A stretch of DNA of 64,000 bases from Pseudomonas typographi (GTDB taxonomy: Bacteria > Pseudomonadota > Gammaproteobacteria > Pseudomonadales > Pseudomonadaceae). The notes under the pieces were generated by a model. It did no database searches, was not told where the DNA came from, and worked only from the letters and a program-made list of their open reading frames with translations. The DNA lies in NCBI RefSeq assembly GCF_014694385.1, contig NZ_JAAOCA010000015.1:62001-126000 (forward strand), written 5' to 3'. The position numbers and the translations under genes were made by a program. Positions 16,538 through 25,202 of the stretch are shown piece by piece (the stretch's first letter is position 1; the number at the start of each line of letters is the position of its first letter).

Positions 16538-17707
16538 ATGCTCTATAAGAGATTAATACACCGTGTTATTCCGTCTGAGCTCGTGACGTTAGGCGCCAAT
16601 ATAGAGGCTGGTGTTCGGCCAGTGGTTATCCTGGCTTATACAGGTTGTTTCGTCGGTGACGTTGTCAAACTGTTAGAGGCTCTTGGCTCGGTCAACGAAC
16701 GCGCGACAGCCCACGGGCGCAAGGGCATTTATGTAGCGCAGGTTTACTCCCTTGAGGGGGGTGTGCTGATGTCACCCTCTACGCCCTTCCTTACGGTCGA
16801 AACGCGGGCCATTTGTTCCTATAAGCCGATTGACATCGACATGTTGATGATCGCTCACGGGTCTCGGGATGCAGTGGCCGAGCTGCCGCACTCGACACTC
16901 GATTGGTTACAAAAAATCTCCCCCCGCGCGCGACGGATCTTGGCCCTGGGTGCCGGGGTATTTTGGTTGGCAGCTGCGGGGCTATTGAACAATCGCCGGG
17001 TCACGACCCATTCCGCCTTGGCAGGGGCGCTTCGTTCGCGCTTCCCGGCCGTACACGTGGAGCCAGGTAGGCGACTGCAAATAGACGGCCCGTTTCACAC
17101 CACGAGCGAGTGCATCGATACCGGTGATATGGCCCGGCTGATGCTGCGCGAGGAGTCCGCCGGAGCGGTGTTCGACACGCTCCAAAGCCACCGGCATCGG
17201 CCCGCTTCGCAACCGAGTGACCTCACAGCGTTCAGCGTAGCGGTAATGCGAGCCGACTCCACCGTTTATCGCGCCTGTGTGTGGTGGCTCAGGCATTTGG
17301 ACCAGGATTTGAGCATGGCGCTTTCGGCAAGGAGCCTGGGCATGAGCGAACGAAATTTTCGTCGCCATTTCAAACTCGAGACGGGCTACCCTCCTTATTA
17401 TTTTCTATTGCTGCTGCGGCTGGAAATGGCTCGCCAAGCGTTGGTCGACAGCAGCCTACCGGTGGATAAAGTCGCCCGCCGCGGGGGCTTGCGCGACGGT
17501 CAGCAATTGGCCCGAATATTCCGAAAATATATTGGCCTCTCACCTCAACAGTATCGGGCAAACATGCGCGCAGGTTATATACCGCTGAGCCACCCGGACT
17601 ACGCTCGGCTATTCAATGCCAAAGTTCAGCCACCCTGGCTGGAAAAGCTCATGGCAGACGTTCATCGGACGCTCAGTGGGGGCTCCGAGCCGGGCTTTGA
17701 ACGGTGA
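16538..17707 (+). CDS. GlxA-type AraC-family regulator (DJ-1/PfpI-like domain plus AraC HTH)
   Basis: A 389-residue regulator. Residues about 25-190 form a degenerate DJ-1/PfpI class I glutamine-amidotransferase-like domain (LGAGVFWLAAAGLLNNRRVTTH). The C-terminal AraC domain spans about 235-340 with two helix-turn-helices: AARSLGMSERNFRRHF-like in the first and VARRGGLRDGQQLARIFRKY in the second, followed by GLSPQQYR. Such proteins often control catabolic or surface genes. ATG 16538 has GGGAG at 16525-16529. The neighbouring pilus operon is divergent and could be a target. The C-terminal 50 residues after the HTH are longer than usual. Confidence 0.87.
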   Translation: MLYKRLIHRVIPSELVTLGANIEAGVRPVVILAYTGCFVGDVVKLLEALGSVNERATAHGRKGIYVAQVYSLEGGVLMSPSTPFLTVETRAICSYKPIDIDMLMIAHGSRDAVAELPHSTLDWLQKISPRARRILALGAGVFWLAAAGLLNNRRVTTHSALAGALRSRFPAVHVEPGRRLQIDGPFHTTSECIDTGDMARLMLREESAGAVFDTLQSHRHRPASQPSDLTAFSVAVMRADSTVYRACVWWLRHLDQDLSMALSARSLGMSERNFRRHFKLETGYPPYYFLLLLRLEMARQALVDSSLPVDKVARRGGLRDGQQLARIFRKYIGLSPQQYRANMRAGYIPLSHPDYARLFNAKVQPPWLEKLMADVHRTLSGGSEPGFER

Positions 17708-17749
17708 GCCAAAAGCAACCCTGGGGTGATCACCTCACCTACGCACCCT

Positions 17750-17935
17750 TGTGCCGAAATCGCTGAGCCGCCCAGCCCGCTACACGGCGGGTAATGGATA
17801 ATCACAGCCGCCATATAATGCCTGTGCCATTGACCCCATACATAACGCATGTCACCGCACCAAACTTTATTTGGCAACGACACGGCGAACTTCCGGTAGA
17901 GCACGTTCGGAATACCTTGAGAAACCTCAGCGAGA
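17750..17935 (-). mobile_element. decayed IS3-family transposase fragment
   Basis: Reading the minus strand, the stretch IPNVLYRKFAVSLPNKVWCGD followed by YVWGQWH, then MAAVI, matches the start of the catalytic core of IS3-type OrfB (the D of WCGD is the first of the DDE triad). Homology is lost on both sides, with no ends or partner frame visible. It is a relic inside the 17708-18110 gap. The same gap holds an inverted pair GGTGACACC (17974-17982) and GGTGTCACC (18066-18074) and a direct repeat GCAACGTAGCCG (18050-18061 and 18095-18106). Confidence 0.6.
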
Positions 17936-18110
17936 AGGCCAGGGCGCAGGGCGAGTTTTCCCGGCAGGGTTAGGGTGACACCCGTAGACCATGGAATGCC
18001 GCAACACCTCGGTGAAAGGCTACTCCGAGCGGCGCAACAAACCCAAAACGCAACGTAGCCGCCGGGGTGTCACCAACCGCAACTCATCAAGCCTGCAACG
18101 TAGCCGGTTC

Positions 18111-18175
18111 GCTTTTGCCTAAGCATTACCCGGCGCAAATGCTGGTTTCGTAAACCCTGGCGCGGTGTGAAGCTT
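18111..18175 (+). promoter_or_regulatory. repeated promoter block upstream of the hydroxy-acid oxidase
   Basis: A 65-base block aligning without gaps to 26553-26617 with about 47 of 65 identical positions. It contains a GCTTTTGCCTAA box, then CTGGTTTCG and GTGAAGCTT at identical spacings of 19 and 16 bases. Its end is 43 bases before the ATG at 18219. Conservation without coding content indicates a shared regulator and promoter; a LysR-type protein is my inference. Confidence 0.6.
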
Positions 18176-18218
18176 AACACTCCATTCACCCAGCCACCGG
18201 CGTGCGACAAGGGGCTTC

Positions 18219-19361
18219 ATGGCCGAAATTACTTGCATCGAAGACCTGCGCAGGCTCGCGCGCAAGCGGGTGCCGCGCATGTTTTACGACTACGTCGACG
18301 GTGGGTCGTGGACCGAATATACCTACCGCGCCAATGAAGCGGACTTTCAGCGCTTGGAGTTTCGCCAGCGCGTCGCCTTCGATATCACCCAGCGCAGCAC
18401 CGCCACCACCATGGTGGGCCTGCCGGTGAGCATGCCGGTGGCCATTGCGCCGACCGGGTTGACCGGCATGCAGCACGCCGACGGTGAAATTCTGGCAGCA
18501 CGTGCCGCGAAGGATTTTGGCGTACCCTTTACCCTGTCGACCATGAGCATTTGCTCGATCGAAGCGGTGGCGCAAGCGACTGACCATCACCCGTTCTGGT
18601 TTCAAGTGTACGTGACCCGTGATCGAACCTTCGTCGAAGGCTTGATCGAACGCGCACGCCATGCTCATTGCTCGGCGCTGGTGGTCACCATGGACCTGCA
18701 GGTGTTCGGCCAGCGGCACAAGGACAAAAAGAACGGGCTGGCGATACCGCCCAAACCGACCCTGCGCAACCTCGCCAACATGGCAAGCAAACCGCGCTGG
18801 TGCCTGAACATGCTGCGCACCCGCAATCGTCAGTTCGGCAACATCGTTGGCCACGCCAAGGGCGTCGACAACATCAGCTCACTGGTCGATTGGACCCGGG
18901 AGCAGTTCGACCCACGTTTATCGTGGCAGGATGTGGCGTGGATCAAGCAGCGTTGGGGCGGCAAGCTAATCGTCAAGGGCATCCAGGACCCCGAAGATGC
19001 CCGGCTTGCAGTGGAGCACGGTGCCGATGCGATCATCGTTTCCAACCACGGCGGGCGGCAACTGGATGGCGCGGCCTCATCGATTTCGGCATTGCCGGCG
19101 ATCGTGGAGGCGGTGGGCAGGCATGCCGAAGTGCACCTGGATGGCGGTATCCGCTCGGGCCAGGATGTGCTCAAGGCGGTTGCCCTGGGCGCACGCGGCA
19201 CCTACATCGGCCGCGCCATGCTGTATGGGCTGGGCGCCCTTGGCCAGCAAGGGGTGAGTACGGCCCTGGAGGTGATCAGGAACGAGCTCGATTTGTCCAT
19301 GGCATTCTGCGGCAGAACCGACATCCGCGAGGTCAACCGCGAAATTCTGCTCCACCGTTGA
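18219..19361 (+). CDS. FMN-dependent alpha-hydroxy-acid oxidase/dehydrogenase (LldD/mandelate dehydrogenase family)
   Basis: A 380-residue member of the L-lactate dehydrogenase/glycolate oxidase/mandelate dehydrogenase family, oxidising a 2-hydroxy acid to the 2-keto acid with FMN. The FMN-domain start FYDYVDGG is near residue 23 and the catalytic signature SNHGGRQLDG near residue 276 contains the active-site His and Arg. A basic loop (KDKKNGLAIPP, about residue 168) may associate with the membrane as in LldD. It stands alone on its strand; the next genes converge on it. The specific substrate cannot be told, but the regulatory block shared with the RidA operon links it to that pathway. Confidence 0.88.
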   Translation: MAEITCIEDLRRLARKRVPRMFYDYVDGGSWTEYTYRANEADFQRLEFRQRVAFDITQRSTATTMVGLPVSMPVAIAPTGLTGMQHADGEILAARAAKDFGVPFTLSTMSICSIEAVAQATDHHPFWFQVYVTRDRTFVEGLIERARHAHCSALVVTMDLQVFGQRHKDKKNGLAIPPKPTLRNLANMASKPRWCLNMLRTRNRQFGNIVGHAKGVDNISSLVDWTREQFDPRLSWQDVAWIKQRWGGKLIVKGIQDPEDARLAVEHGADAIIVSNHGGRQLDGAASSISALPAIVEAVGRHAEVHLDGGIRSGQDVLKAVALGARGTYIGRAMLYGLGALGQQGVSTALEVIRNELDLSMAFCGRTDIREVNREILLHR

Positions 19362-19414
19362 ACGGCCCCCAGCGCCAGCGCCCGACGGATGCCGGCGCCG
19401 GGCCGGTGGAAACG

Positions 19415-20146
19415 TCAGTCGAGCAATGACGCGTCGGCTTCGATCATGATCTGTTTCATTTCTTCGAAATGCTGGCGGGAAAAATCCGCGATCTTCTCCC
19501 AATCCTGGGCGGTTTTCTCGGCGACCTCGTCCGCCAACAGGCGCAACGGTTGGCCGGTGGACCACGCCGTTACCAGGATCTGGCAAGCGCGCTCCAGCGT
19601 CCAGATATCATCGAATGCCTCGCCGATGTCCGGCGCAATCACCATCACCCCGTGGTTACCCATCAGCAATCGGCGTTTGCCGCCCAGCAAGGCGGCCAGG
19701 CGCGCACCCTCGGCCTCGGTGTCGGCCATGCCACCATACATCTCGTCGACAGCCATGCGGTTGAAATAGCGCGCGGTGTTCTGGTCGATCGGCGGCACCT
19801 GCGGGTTGGCCAAGCAGGCCACGGCGGTGGTGTAAACCGGGTGCAAGTGCAGCACCGCCCGGGCTTGCGGCAGGCGTTGGTGAATCTGCCCGTGAATGGA
19901 CCAAGCGGTCGGGTCGACGTCCGGGCGCCCGGCGCAGGCGGGGTCGTCAGCGTCCAGCAGCAGCAGGTCACTGGCGCGAATGCGGGAGAAGTGTTTCCAC
20001 TTCGGGTTGATCAAAAACTTTTTGCCGTCTGCAGAGACTGCAGCACTGAAATGGTTGGCCACCGCTTCGTGCATGCCCAAGTGGGCAACGATACGAAAGG
20101 TCGCCGCCAGATCGATGCGGGCCTGCTCTTCGATTGATAACGCCAT
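19415..20146 (-). CDS. class II aldolase/adducin family protein
   Basis: A 243-residue zinc-dependent aldolase of the fuculose-phosphate aldolase/ribulose-phosphate epimerase fold. Zn ligands are visible as HLHP near residue 96 and GNHGVM near residue 163; the acidic residue occurs near the N-terminal third. It is the last gene of the minus-strand operon beginning at 23496, 57 bases after the binding-protein gene. ATG 20146 follows GGAGAAAG. Members cleave C-C bonds or act as decarboxylases on sugar-acid phosphates and related hydroxy acids; the actual substrate here is unknown. Confidence 0.87.
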   Translation of the reverse strand: MALSIEEQARIDLAATFRIVAHLGMHEAVANHFSAAVSADGKKFLINPKWKHFSRIRASDLLLLDADDPACAGRPDVDPTAWSIHGQIHQRLPQARAVLHLHPVYTTAVACLANPQVPPIDQNTARYFNRMAVDEMYGGMADTEAEGARLAALLGGKRRLLMGNHGVMVIAPDIGEAFDDIWTLERACQILVTAWSTGQPLRLLADEVAEKTAQDWEKIADFSRQHFEEMKQIMIEADASLLD

Positions 20147-20203
20147 GAATCTTTCTCCGCCGGGCGTGCCGCGCTGAGGTGCGGCACGCGCTATAGGGCC
20201 GTA

Positions 20204-21037
20204 TCAGGGTTTGGGCATCAGCGTCGCGATATCTTCATCGGTGGGCGCCTGGAAGTTGTACTTCTTCAACAGCGCCGCATATTCGGGCGTGGCGCGGTAT
20301 TTATTCAGTGCATCTACCAAAGCGTTCTTGACCTCGTCGTTGCCTTTTTTCACGCCCCAGCCGTTCAGTACTGGGTAGATCAAGGTATCGGACGAAATCA
20401 CCACGCGCCCGCCCAGCTTGTCGACCACACCACGGGCCACTGCCGCATCGGTGATCTGCGCCTCGACGGCATGGGCCAGCATTGCCTGGGTGGTTTGCGG
20501 GTCGGTGGCGTATTCGCTGATGGCGATGGGTTGCAGGCCATTCTTCAGGCAGTATTCATCCGACAGCTTGTGCATCTGCTGCAACCAGGAGGTTGCCGCC
20601 ATCGAGCCGATCTTGTGGCCGCAGAAGTCTTCCGGGCGCTTGGGTTGGAACGCGCCATCTTTGAGCGCCAGGATGGATTCGCCGCTTTTCAGGTAGGGGA
20701 TCATGTCGATCACTTTCACCCGTTCAGCGGTGATGTACATCGAGGAGTTGGTAACGTCGAAACGCCCGCCCTGCAGGCCCGTGATCAGGTTGGGAAAGCG
20801 CGTGTCGACGGTTTCTACCTTGCGCCCCATGACCTTGCCCAGGCCGTCGAGAAACTCGATATCAAACCCTGCCGGCCGATTGTTATCCATGTATTCATAA
20901 GGGAAGAACGTTACATCGGAACCGGCAATGATCTTGCCATCTTGTTGGAAGGCCGAAGCGGCCAACGAGGTCATTGCAACCGCTGCGCCAACCAGGCTCA
21001 GGGCAATAGGGCGAACGATCTTGTGCAACGCTGTCAT
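20204..21037 (-). CDS. amino-acid-type ABC transporter substrate-binding protein
   Basis: A 277-residue periplasmic binding protein of the family 3 (polar amino acid) type. The signal peptide ends near residue 29 (LAASAF). The typical GFDIEFLDGLGKVMG segment is near residue 58 and the hinge TNSSMYITAERV near residue 95. Cys residues at FCGHKIG and EYCLKNG could form a disulfide. It serves the fused permease-ATPase encoded upstream in the same operon. Confidence 0.9.
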   Translation of the reverse strand: MTALHKIVRPIALSLVGAAVAMTSLAASAFQQDGKIIAGSDVTFFPYEYMDNNRPAGFDIEFLDGLGKVMGRKVETVDTRFPNLITGLQGGRFDVTNSSMYITAERVKVIDMIPYLKSGESILALKDGAFQPKRPEDFCGHKIGSMAATSWLQQMHKLSDEYCLKNGLQPIAISEYATDPQTTQAMLAHAVEAQITDAAVARGVVDKLGGRVVISSDTLIYPVLNGWGVKKGNDEVKNALVDALNKYRATPEYAALLKKYNFQAPTDEDIATLMPKP

Positions 21038-21064
21038 GGTAAATCCCCATAAGGTTAATAGAAG

Positions 21065-21937
21065 TTAGGCAGTGGCTGCGTCTTGCCCAGCCTGTTGCAC
21101 AAAGAAAGAGGCGCCACGGGGCTTTTGCGGCAAGCGCATCTGGTTGGCCGTGCAGCGCACCAGGCCGCTTTCCCGGCCGGCCACCAGCAGCCCGGAGTGC
21201 TCGCTGGGCAAAGGGTTTTCGCCAAATGGCAGCGCATCTTCAGCGGCATAAACGCTGATGAACAGAGTGCGCGGCAGTTCGGTCTCATTGGGGCTTGAAG
21301 CATGCAACAATCGCGTATGCATGAAGCACACGGAACCGGCAGGGCCGAAACAGGCGACCGGCGCCTGGCACTGGGTTTCCACGACCTGGTCAGCCACCGC
21401 GCCGGTAAAGCGCTGATCGTGCCAATGCGACCACAAGGGGCCCTTGTGGCTGCCGGGGATGACGTTCAACGGGCCGTTTTGCGGCGTCACCTCGCTGACC
21501 ATCAGCAACGCGGTGACGATGTCGTCGTTACTGTGCGGGGTGAACAAAAAATCCTGGTGCCACTTCACTTGGGTGGTGGTGTGCGGCAGCTTGGAATTGA
21601 TCTTGCTGTGATGAAAGCGCGCACCACTGCCGCCGACCAACTGCGCCGAAATGGCCGCCATGGGTGACTGCAATGCGGCGCGTTGGTAAGCGGGCGAAAT
21701 CTCGGTAGGCGAACTCACCCGGCGCAGCGACGGATGGTCAGCCCGGTGGTCGCCTTCCAGATCGAAGCGCGCACGGCCGTCCAGGGTTTCGCCCCAGCCC
21801 TGCGCGTGGCCACGGCTCTCTGCTACCCACTGGTCAAAGTCGTGCTGCAATGCGGCCACTTCTTCGGCGGCAAGGACCCCTTCCACCACCAGAAACCCGT
21901 CCCGGTGGAACTGTTCAACCTGCCATTGCTCGATCAT
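21065..21937 (-). CDS. phytanoyl-CoA dioxygenase (PhyH) family oxygenase
   Basis: A 290-residue Fe(II)/2-oxoglutarate dioxygenase. The iron triad is visible: WHQDFLF (His and Asp) near residue 145 and the distal His in LLHASSPN near residue 229; the following Arg in PRTLFISVY binds 2-oxoglutarate. ATG 21937 follows AGAAAGGAAG. It sits between the transporter genes, suggesting that the imported molecule is hydroxylated first. PhyH relatives include 2-aminoethylphosphonate hydroxylase PhnY and ectoine hydroxylase, so an amino-bearing substrate fits the amino-acid-type importer, as inference only. Confidence 0.86.
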   Translation of the reverse strand: MIEQWQVEQFHRDGFLVVEGVLAAEEVAALQHDFDQWVAESRGHAQGWGETLDGRARFDLEGDHRADHPSLRRVSSPTEISPAYQRAALQSPMAAISAQLVGGSGARFHHSKINSKLPHTTTQVKWHQDFLFTPHSNDDIVTALLMVSEVTPQNGPLNVIPGSHKGPLWSHWHDQRFTGAVADQVVETQCQAPVACFGPAGSVCFMHTRLLHASSPNETELPRTLFISVYAAEDALPFGENPLPSEHSGLLVAGRESGLVRCTANQMRLPQKPRGASFFVQQAGQDAATA

Positions 21938-21972
21938 GTTCTTTCCTTCTTGAAACCCGAAACGATAAACAA

Positions 21973-23496
21973 TCACGCCAGCGAGACATCCTTAAGGAAC
22001 GCTTCGACCCGTGGATTGAGGCCGCTGCGCAACACCTGGGGCTTGTCGTCGCACACCACGCGGCCCTTCTCCATGAACACGATCCGGTCGGACACCTTGA
22101 ACGCGAAATTCATTTCGTGAGTGACGATCACCATGGTGATGCCTTCCTGGGCGAGGGCTTCGATGACCTGCAACACCTCGTTGACTTTCTCCGGGTCCAG
22201 CGCCGAGGTCGGTTCGTCGAACAGCATGATTTGCGGGCGCATCATCAAGGCCCGGGCAATGGCCACACGTTGCTGCTGGCCACCAGACAACTGATGCGGG
22301 TACTTCCAGGCGTGATCGAGCATGCCCACCTTGTGCAACAGGGCGTAGGCCTGTTGCTTGAGGGCGTCCAAACGGTCCAGCCGGTGGTAACGCGGCGCCA
22401 TCAGCAGGTTGTCGAGCACGGTCAGGTGCGGGAACAGGTTGAAGCTTTGGAACACCATGCCGATGTTCAGCCGGTGCTCGGCATGCTCCACGTATTGCGG
22501 TTTCTGCGCGCCCTGTTTGCTCAGGTGAATGAAGGGCTGGCCATTGATCTGGATATCGCCGTTATCGATTTGCTCAAGGCCGTTGAGCAAACGAATCAGC
22601 GTGGTCTTGCCCGAGCCGGACGGCCCGATCACCGAGACCACTTCGCCGGGCTGAACCTGTAGGCTAACGGCACCAAGCACCTCGACATCGTTATAAGCCT
22701 TGTGCAACCGGGTAGCCTGCAACGCCGGGGCTTGCGGCTCGGTGCTGGCCGCACGCTGTACCACTGCGCGCTGTTGGGTGGCCAGCGCCAACACTTCGGC
22801 GTCGGGCACACGGGAAACGTTGCGCTGGTTGACGTCGAGAAACTTCTCAAGGCGCTTGAGCAAAAAGTCGAACACCGTGACGATCAGCACGTAATAGAAC
22901 GCGACCGCCGCCATCGTTTCCATCACCAGAAAATTCTGCGAGTAAAGCCGTTGGCCGACCATGAGGATCTCGGTCAACGAGATTACCGACACCAAAGAGC
23001 TGAGCTTCACGATCGAAATGTATTCGTTGGCCAGCGACGGCAATGCCACCCTGAGCGCCTGAGGAATCACCACACGCCATTGGGTCCCGAGAAACTTCAG
23101 CCCCAGGGCCCGCGCCGCCTCGGCCTGGCCCTTGTGAATCGACAGCAGGCCGCCACGATGGATCTCTGCCACATAAGCCGTTTCGCACAAGACCATGGCC
23201 AGCAGGCCGGCCCAGAACGGATCACCCAGCACCACCGACGTGGCGGGAAACGCTTGGGGAATGTTATAGACGAAGATCAGCAGTACCAGCAGCGGCAGGC
23301 TGCGAAATAGCCAGATATAGGCACGTGCCGGCGCGCTCAGCAACGGGCGCTTCGACTGCTTGGCCAGGGCCACGAAAAACCCCAGCCCGATACTGATCAC
23401 CCATGTCACGAAACTCAGCTTGATAACGGTCCACGTCGCTCGCCAGAATTCGGCATCGAACAGCAAACCAAACATGTAATTCCAGTCAAATGTCAT
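21973..23496 (-). CDS. fused ABC permease-ATPase, polar amino acid type
   Basis: A 507-residue fusion. Residues about 1-225 are a HisMQ-type permease with the EAA-like loop (GQAEAARALGLKFLG, near 125). Residues about 260-507 are a GlnQ-like ATPase: Walker A GPSGSGKTT, a long insert before the Q-loop, signature [15 protein letters not shown], Walker [15 protein letters not shown], switch VTHEM. Separate genes are the rule; fusion guarantees equal stoichiometry and implies a permease homodimer. Start is uncertain: ATG 23496, ATG 23514 and TTG 23532 are in frame and none has a strong ribosome site. Confidence 0.85.
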   Translation of the reverse strand: MTFDWNYMFGLLFDAEFWRATWTVIKLSFVTWVISIGLGFFVALAKQSKRPLLSAPARAYIWLFRSLPLLVLLIFVYNIPQAFPATSVVLGDPFWAGLLAMVLCETAYVAEIHRGGLLSIHKGQAEAARALGLKFLGTQWRVVIPQALRVALPSLANEYISIVKLSSLVSVISLTEILMVGQRLYSQNFLVMETMAAVAFYYVLIVTVFDFLLKRLEKFLDVNQRNVSRVPDAEVLALATQQRAVVQRAASTEPQAPALQATRLHKAYNDVEVLGAVSLQVQPGEVVSVIGPSGSGKTTLIRLLNGLEQIDNGDIQINGQPFIHLSKQGAQKPQYVEHAEHRLNIGMVFQSFNLFPHLTVLDNLLMAPRYHRLDRLDALKQQAYALLHKVGMLDHAWKYPHQLSGGQQQRVAIARALMMRPQIMLFDEPTSALDPEKVNEVLQVIEALAQEGITMVIVTHEMNFAFKVSDRIVFMEKGRVVCDDKPQVLRSGLNPRVEAFLKDVSLA

Positions 23497-23609
23497 CGTC
23501 GCCGCGCTCAACATAAAAATCAAAATGTGCAACCGGGCGCCCCACTTGACCGCGTATCACGATGTGCACCGTGGCAACGAGATTCATCGAGAGAGGCACT
23601 CGCGGTCAA

Positions 23610-23621
23610 TTAGGATTAACC
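23610..23621 (-). promoter_or_regulatory. putative LysR box GGTTAATCCTAA
   Basis: On the minus strand this reads GGTTAATCCTAA, a variant of the GGTTTTTCCTAA box at 25035 and 26553. It is about 115 bases upstream of the fused transporter gene, a normal distance for a LysR activator site. The rest of the 23533-23913 gap shows no gene. Confidence 0.4.
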
Positions 23622-23913
23622 GGACCAGTGAATAGGCAGAACCGATGCAGCATCACAGCGCGCCCTGCGCCGCGTTGGGCGCCGGCCCCGGCTCGCCATC
23701 GGGTCGCCCCTAAATGGCGCACTATCCATTCGGCCCCGGGGCGGGCGCCACATCTTGGTGCGGCGCGTCCCTGATCGTCCTTGGGCCCATCTCATGGCTG
23801 AAGTCTGCCGGCTCGGCGGCGCTGGTTAAATTCGTTTCTGGTTTACAACTGGGGCGAGAAAACCCGAAGCAATAGGGGTTGCCAGGCATGAGCGACAGTG
23901 GTGCAAGCCGGGC

Positions 23914-24888
23914 TTACTCGACACTGGCGGTCGCCCGCACAGCATGTGGATCAAAGAAGCTCGGCGCGGCCATGCCAGGGATGTATTGGTCGGATACGAA
24001 CATGCGGCAGCGCTCGGTAAACGCCGCCATCACCCGGGACAACTGCGCATTGGTGGCCGTGGCATAGCCCAACTGCAACGGATGCAGGCTGCCGGCCAGG
24101 CGAATGCGGCTCAAACGCTTGCCATCCTGGGACACATTACCCTTTGGGCGTGCATTGGCGATGGTATAGCCGATACCGTTACCCACCATGGCACGCACGG
24201 TTTCAAGGTTGCTGGAACGCATGACAATATTCGGGGTAGTGCCGGCCTGGATGAACAGGCCAAGAAAATATTCCCGGCTCCAGGGTATGTCCAGCAGCAC
24301 CATCGGGTGGGTTTCCAGGTCTTGCATGGTCACTGCCGGCAGGTTCGCCAGTGGGTGATAATCGCCCACCATCACGTAGGGCGGTAACTTCGCCAGGGGC
24401 TGGAAGTCGATGTCGTCACTGGTGGCCAGGTCGTAGGTCAGGGCAATATCAATCTCGGCGCTGCGCAATTTTTCCAGCAATTGCTCGTGGTCGCCTTCGA
24501 CCTGGGTGATCCGCACGCCCGGAAAGGCACGGCCGAAACCAAACACCAGTTCGGGGGTGATCATCGGCGCCAGTGAATGGAGGCAGCCAATGCGCAGCGG
24601 CCCCCGCACAGTATTCAGTGATTCAGAGGCAATCGTATAAAGGTTGCTCATCTGCTCCAGGATGAGCTTGGCCTCTTGCAGCACCTGCCGCCCCACTGCC
24701 GTGAGCGATACCCCTTGAGCGTGATGGCGAATGAACAACTGAACGCCCAGCTCGGCCTCCATGTGGGTGATCGCCGCGGAGATCGAAGGTGATGACACAT
24801 GAATGCGTTCCGACGCGGCGCTGATACTGCCGGCCTCCCCGGAAGCGACGAAATATTCCAACTGGCGCTGGGTAATACGGCTGAGCAT
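23914..24888 (-). CDS. LysR-family transcriptional regulator (second)
   Basis: A 324-residue LysR regulator. The HTH near residues 18-50 (ISAASERIHVSSPSISAAITHME) is followed by LFIRHHAQGVSLT, a stretch identical in the LysR protein at 44644, so the two are close paralogues. ATG 24888 follows GGAGGG; a longer frame to 24954 lacks support. It is divergent from the flavin monooxygenase at 25203, and the shared promoter holds a GGTTTTTCCTAAGC box, so it is the most likely regulator of groups 3 and 4. Confidence 0.9.
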   Translation of the reverse strand: MLSRITQRQLEYFVASGEAGSISAASERIHVSSPSISAAITHMEAELGVQLFIRHHAQGVSLTAVGRQVLQEAKLILEQMSNLYTIASESLNTVRGPLRIGCLHSLAPMITPELVFGFGRAFPGVRITQVEGDHEQLLEKLRSAEIDIALTYDLATSDDIDFQPLAKLPPYVMVGDYHPLANLPAVTMQDLETHPMVLLDIPWSREYFLGLFIQAGTTPNIVMRSSNLETVRAMVGNGIGYTIANARPKGNVSQDGKRLSRIRLAGSLHPLQLGYATATNAQLSRVMAAFTERCRMFVSDQYIPGMAAPSFFDPHAVRATASVE

Positions 24889-25034
24889 CACGCCCTCCAC
24901 ATCTTGAGCGAGCCGGCGAACAACAGCGCCGGCCTTTGAATAACGACGTTGCACGGTTCATGCCGGGTAGCCTCAGGCCCCCCATGCATTCGACGAGGTG
25001 CCATCCTCCGATTCGGCCTGCGTCAACAGGGTTC

Positions 25035-25048
25035 GGTTTTTCCTAAGC
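25035..25048 (+). promoter_or_regulatory. putative LysR box in the divergent promoter
   Basis: GGTTTTTCCTAAGC, between the divergent LysR (24888) and monooxygenase (25203) genes. The same box occurs at 26553 and, with changes, at 18111 and 23610. An ATTCCTATAAAA stretch follows 20 bases later, which could be a second half-site. Confidence 0.5.
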
Positions 25049-25202
25049 TCTACGTTCAAAAAGCATAATTCCTATAAAACCATCGCTTGATCACACTGGC
25101 GCTGTAGCTGAATGGGTCCGCAAGGCTCCTGTGCCTCGACGTGGTGTCGGTGTTCAGGCATCGGCGATACCGATCAAGGTCGATTATCTTTAGGAAACTC
25201 AA

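Noticed and set aside
17725..17734. Palindrome GGTGATCACC after the GlxA-type gene
   Set aside because: Too short and not positioned at a promoter; chance occurrence is plausible.
18140..18175. Possible sigma-54 promoter in the repeated block
   Set aside because: The 26553 copy fits GG-N10-GC, but the 18111 copy has eleven bases, so the spacing is not conserved.
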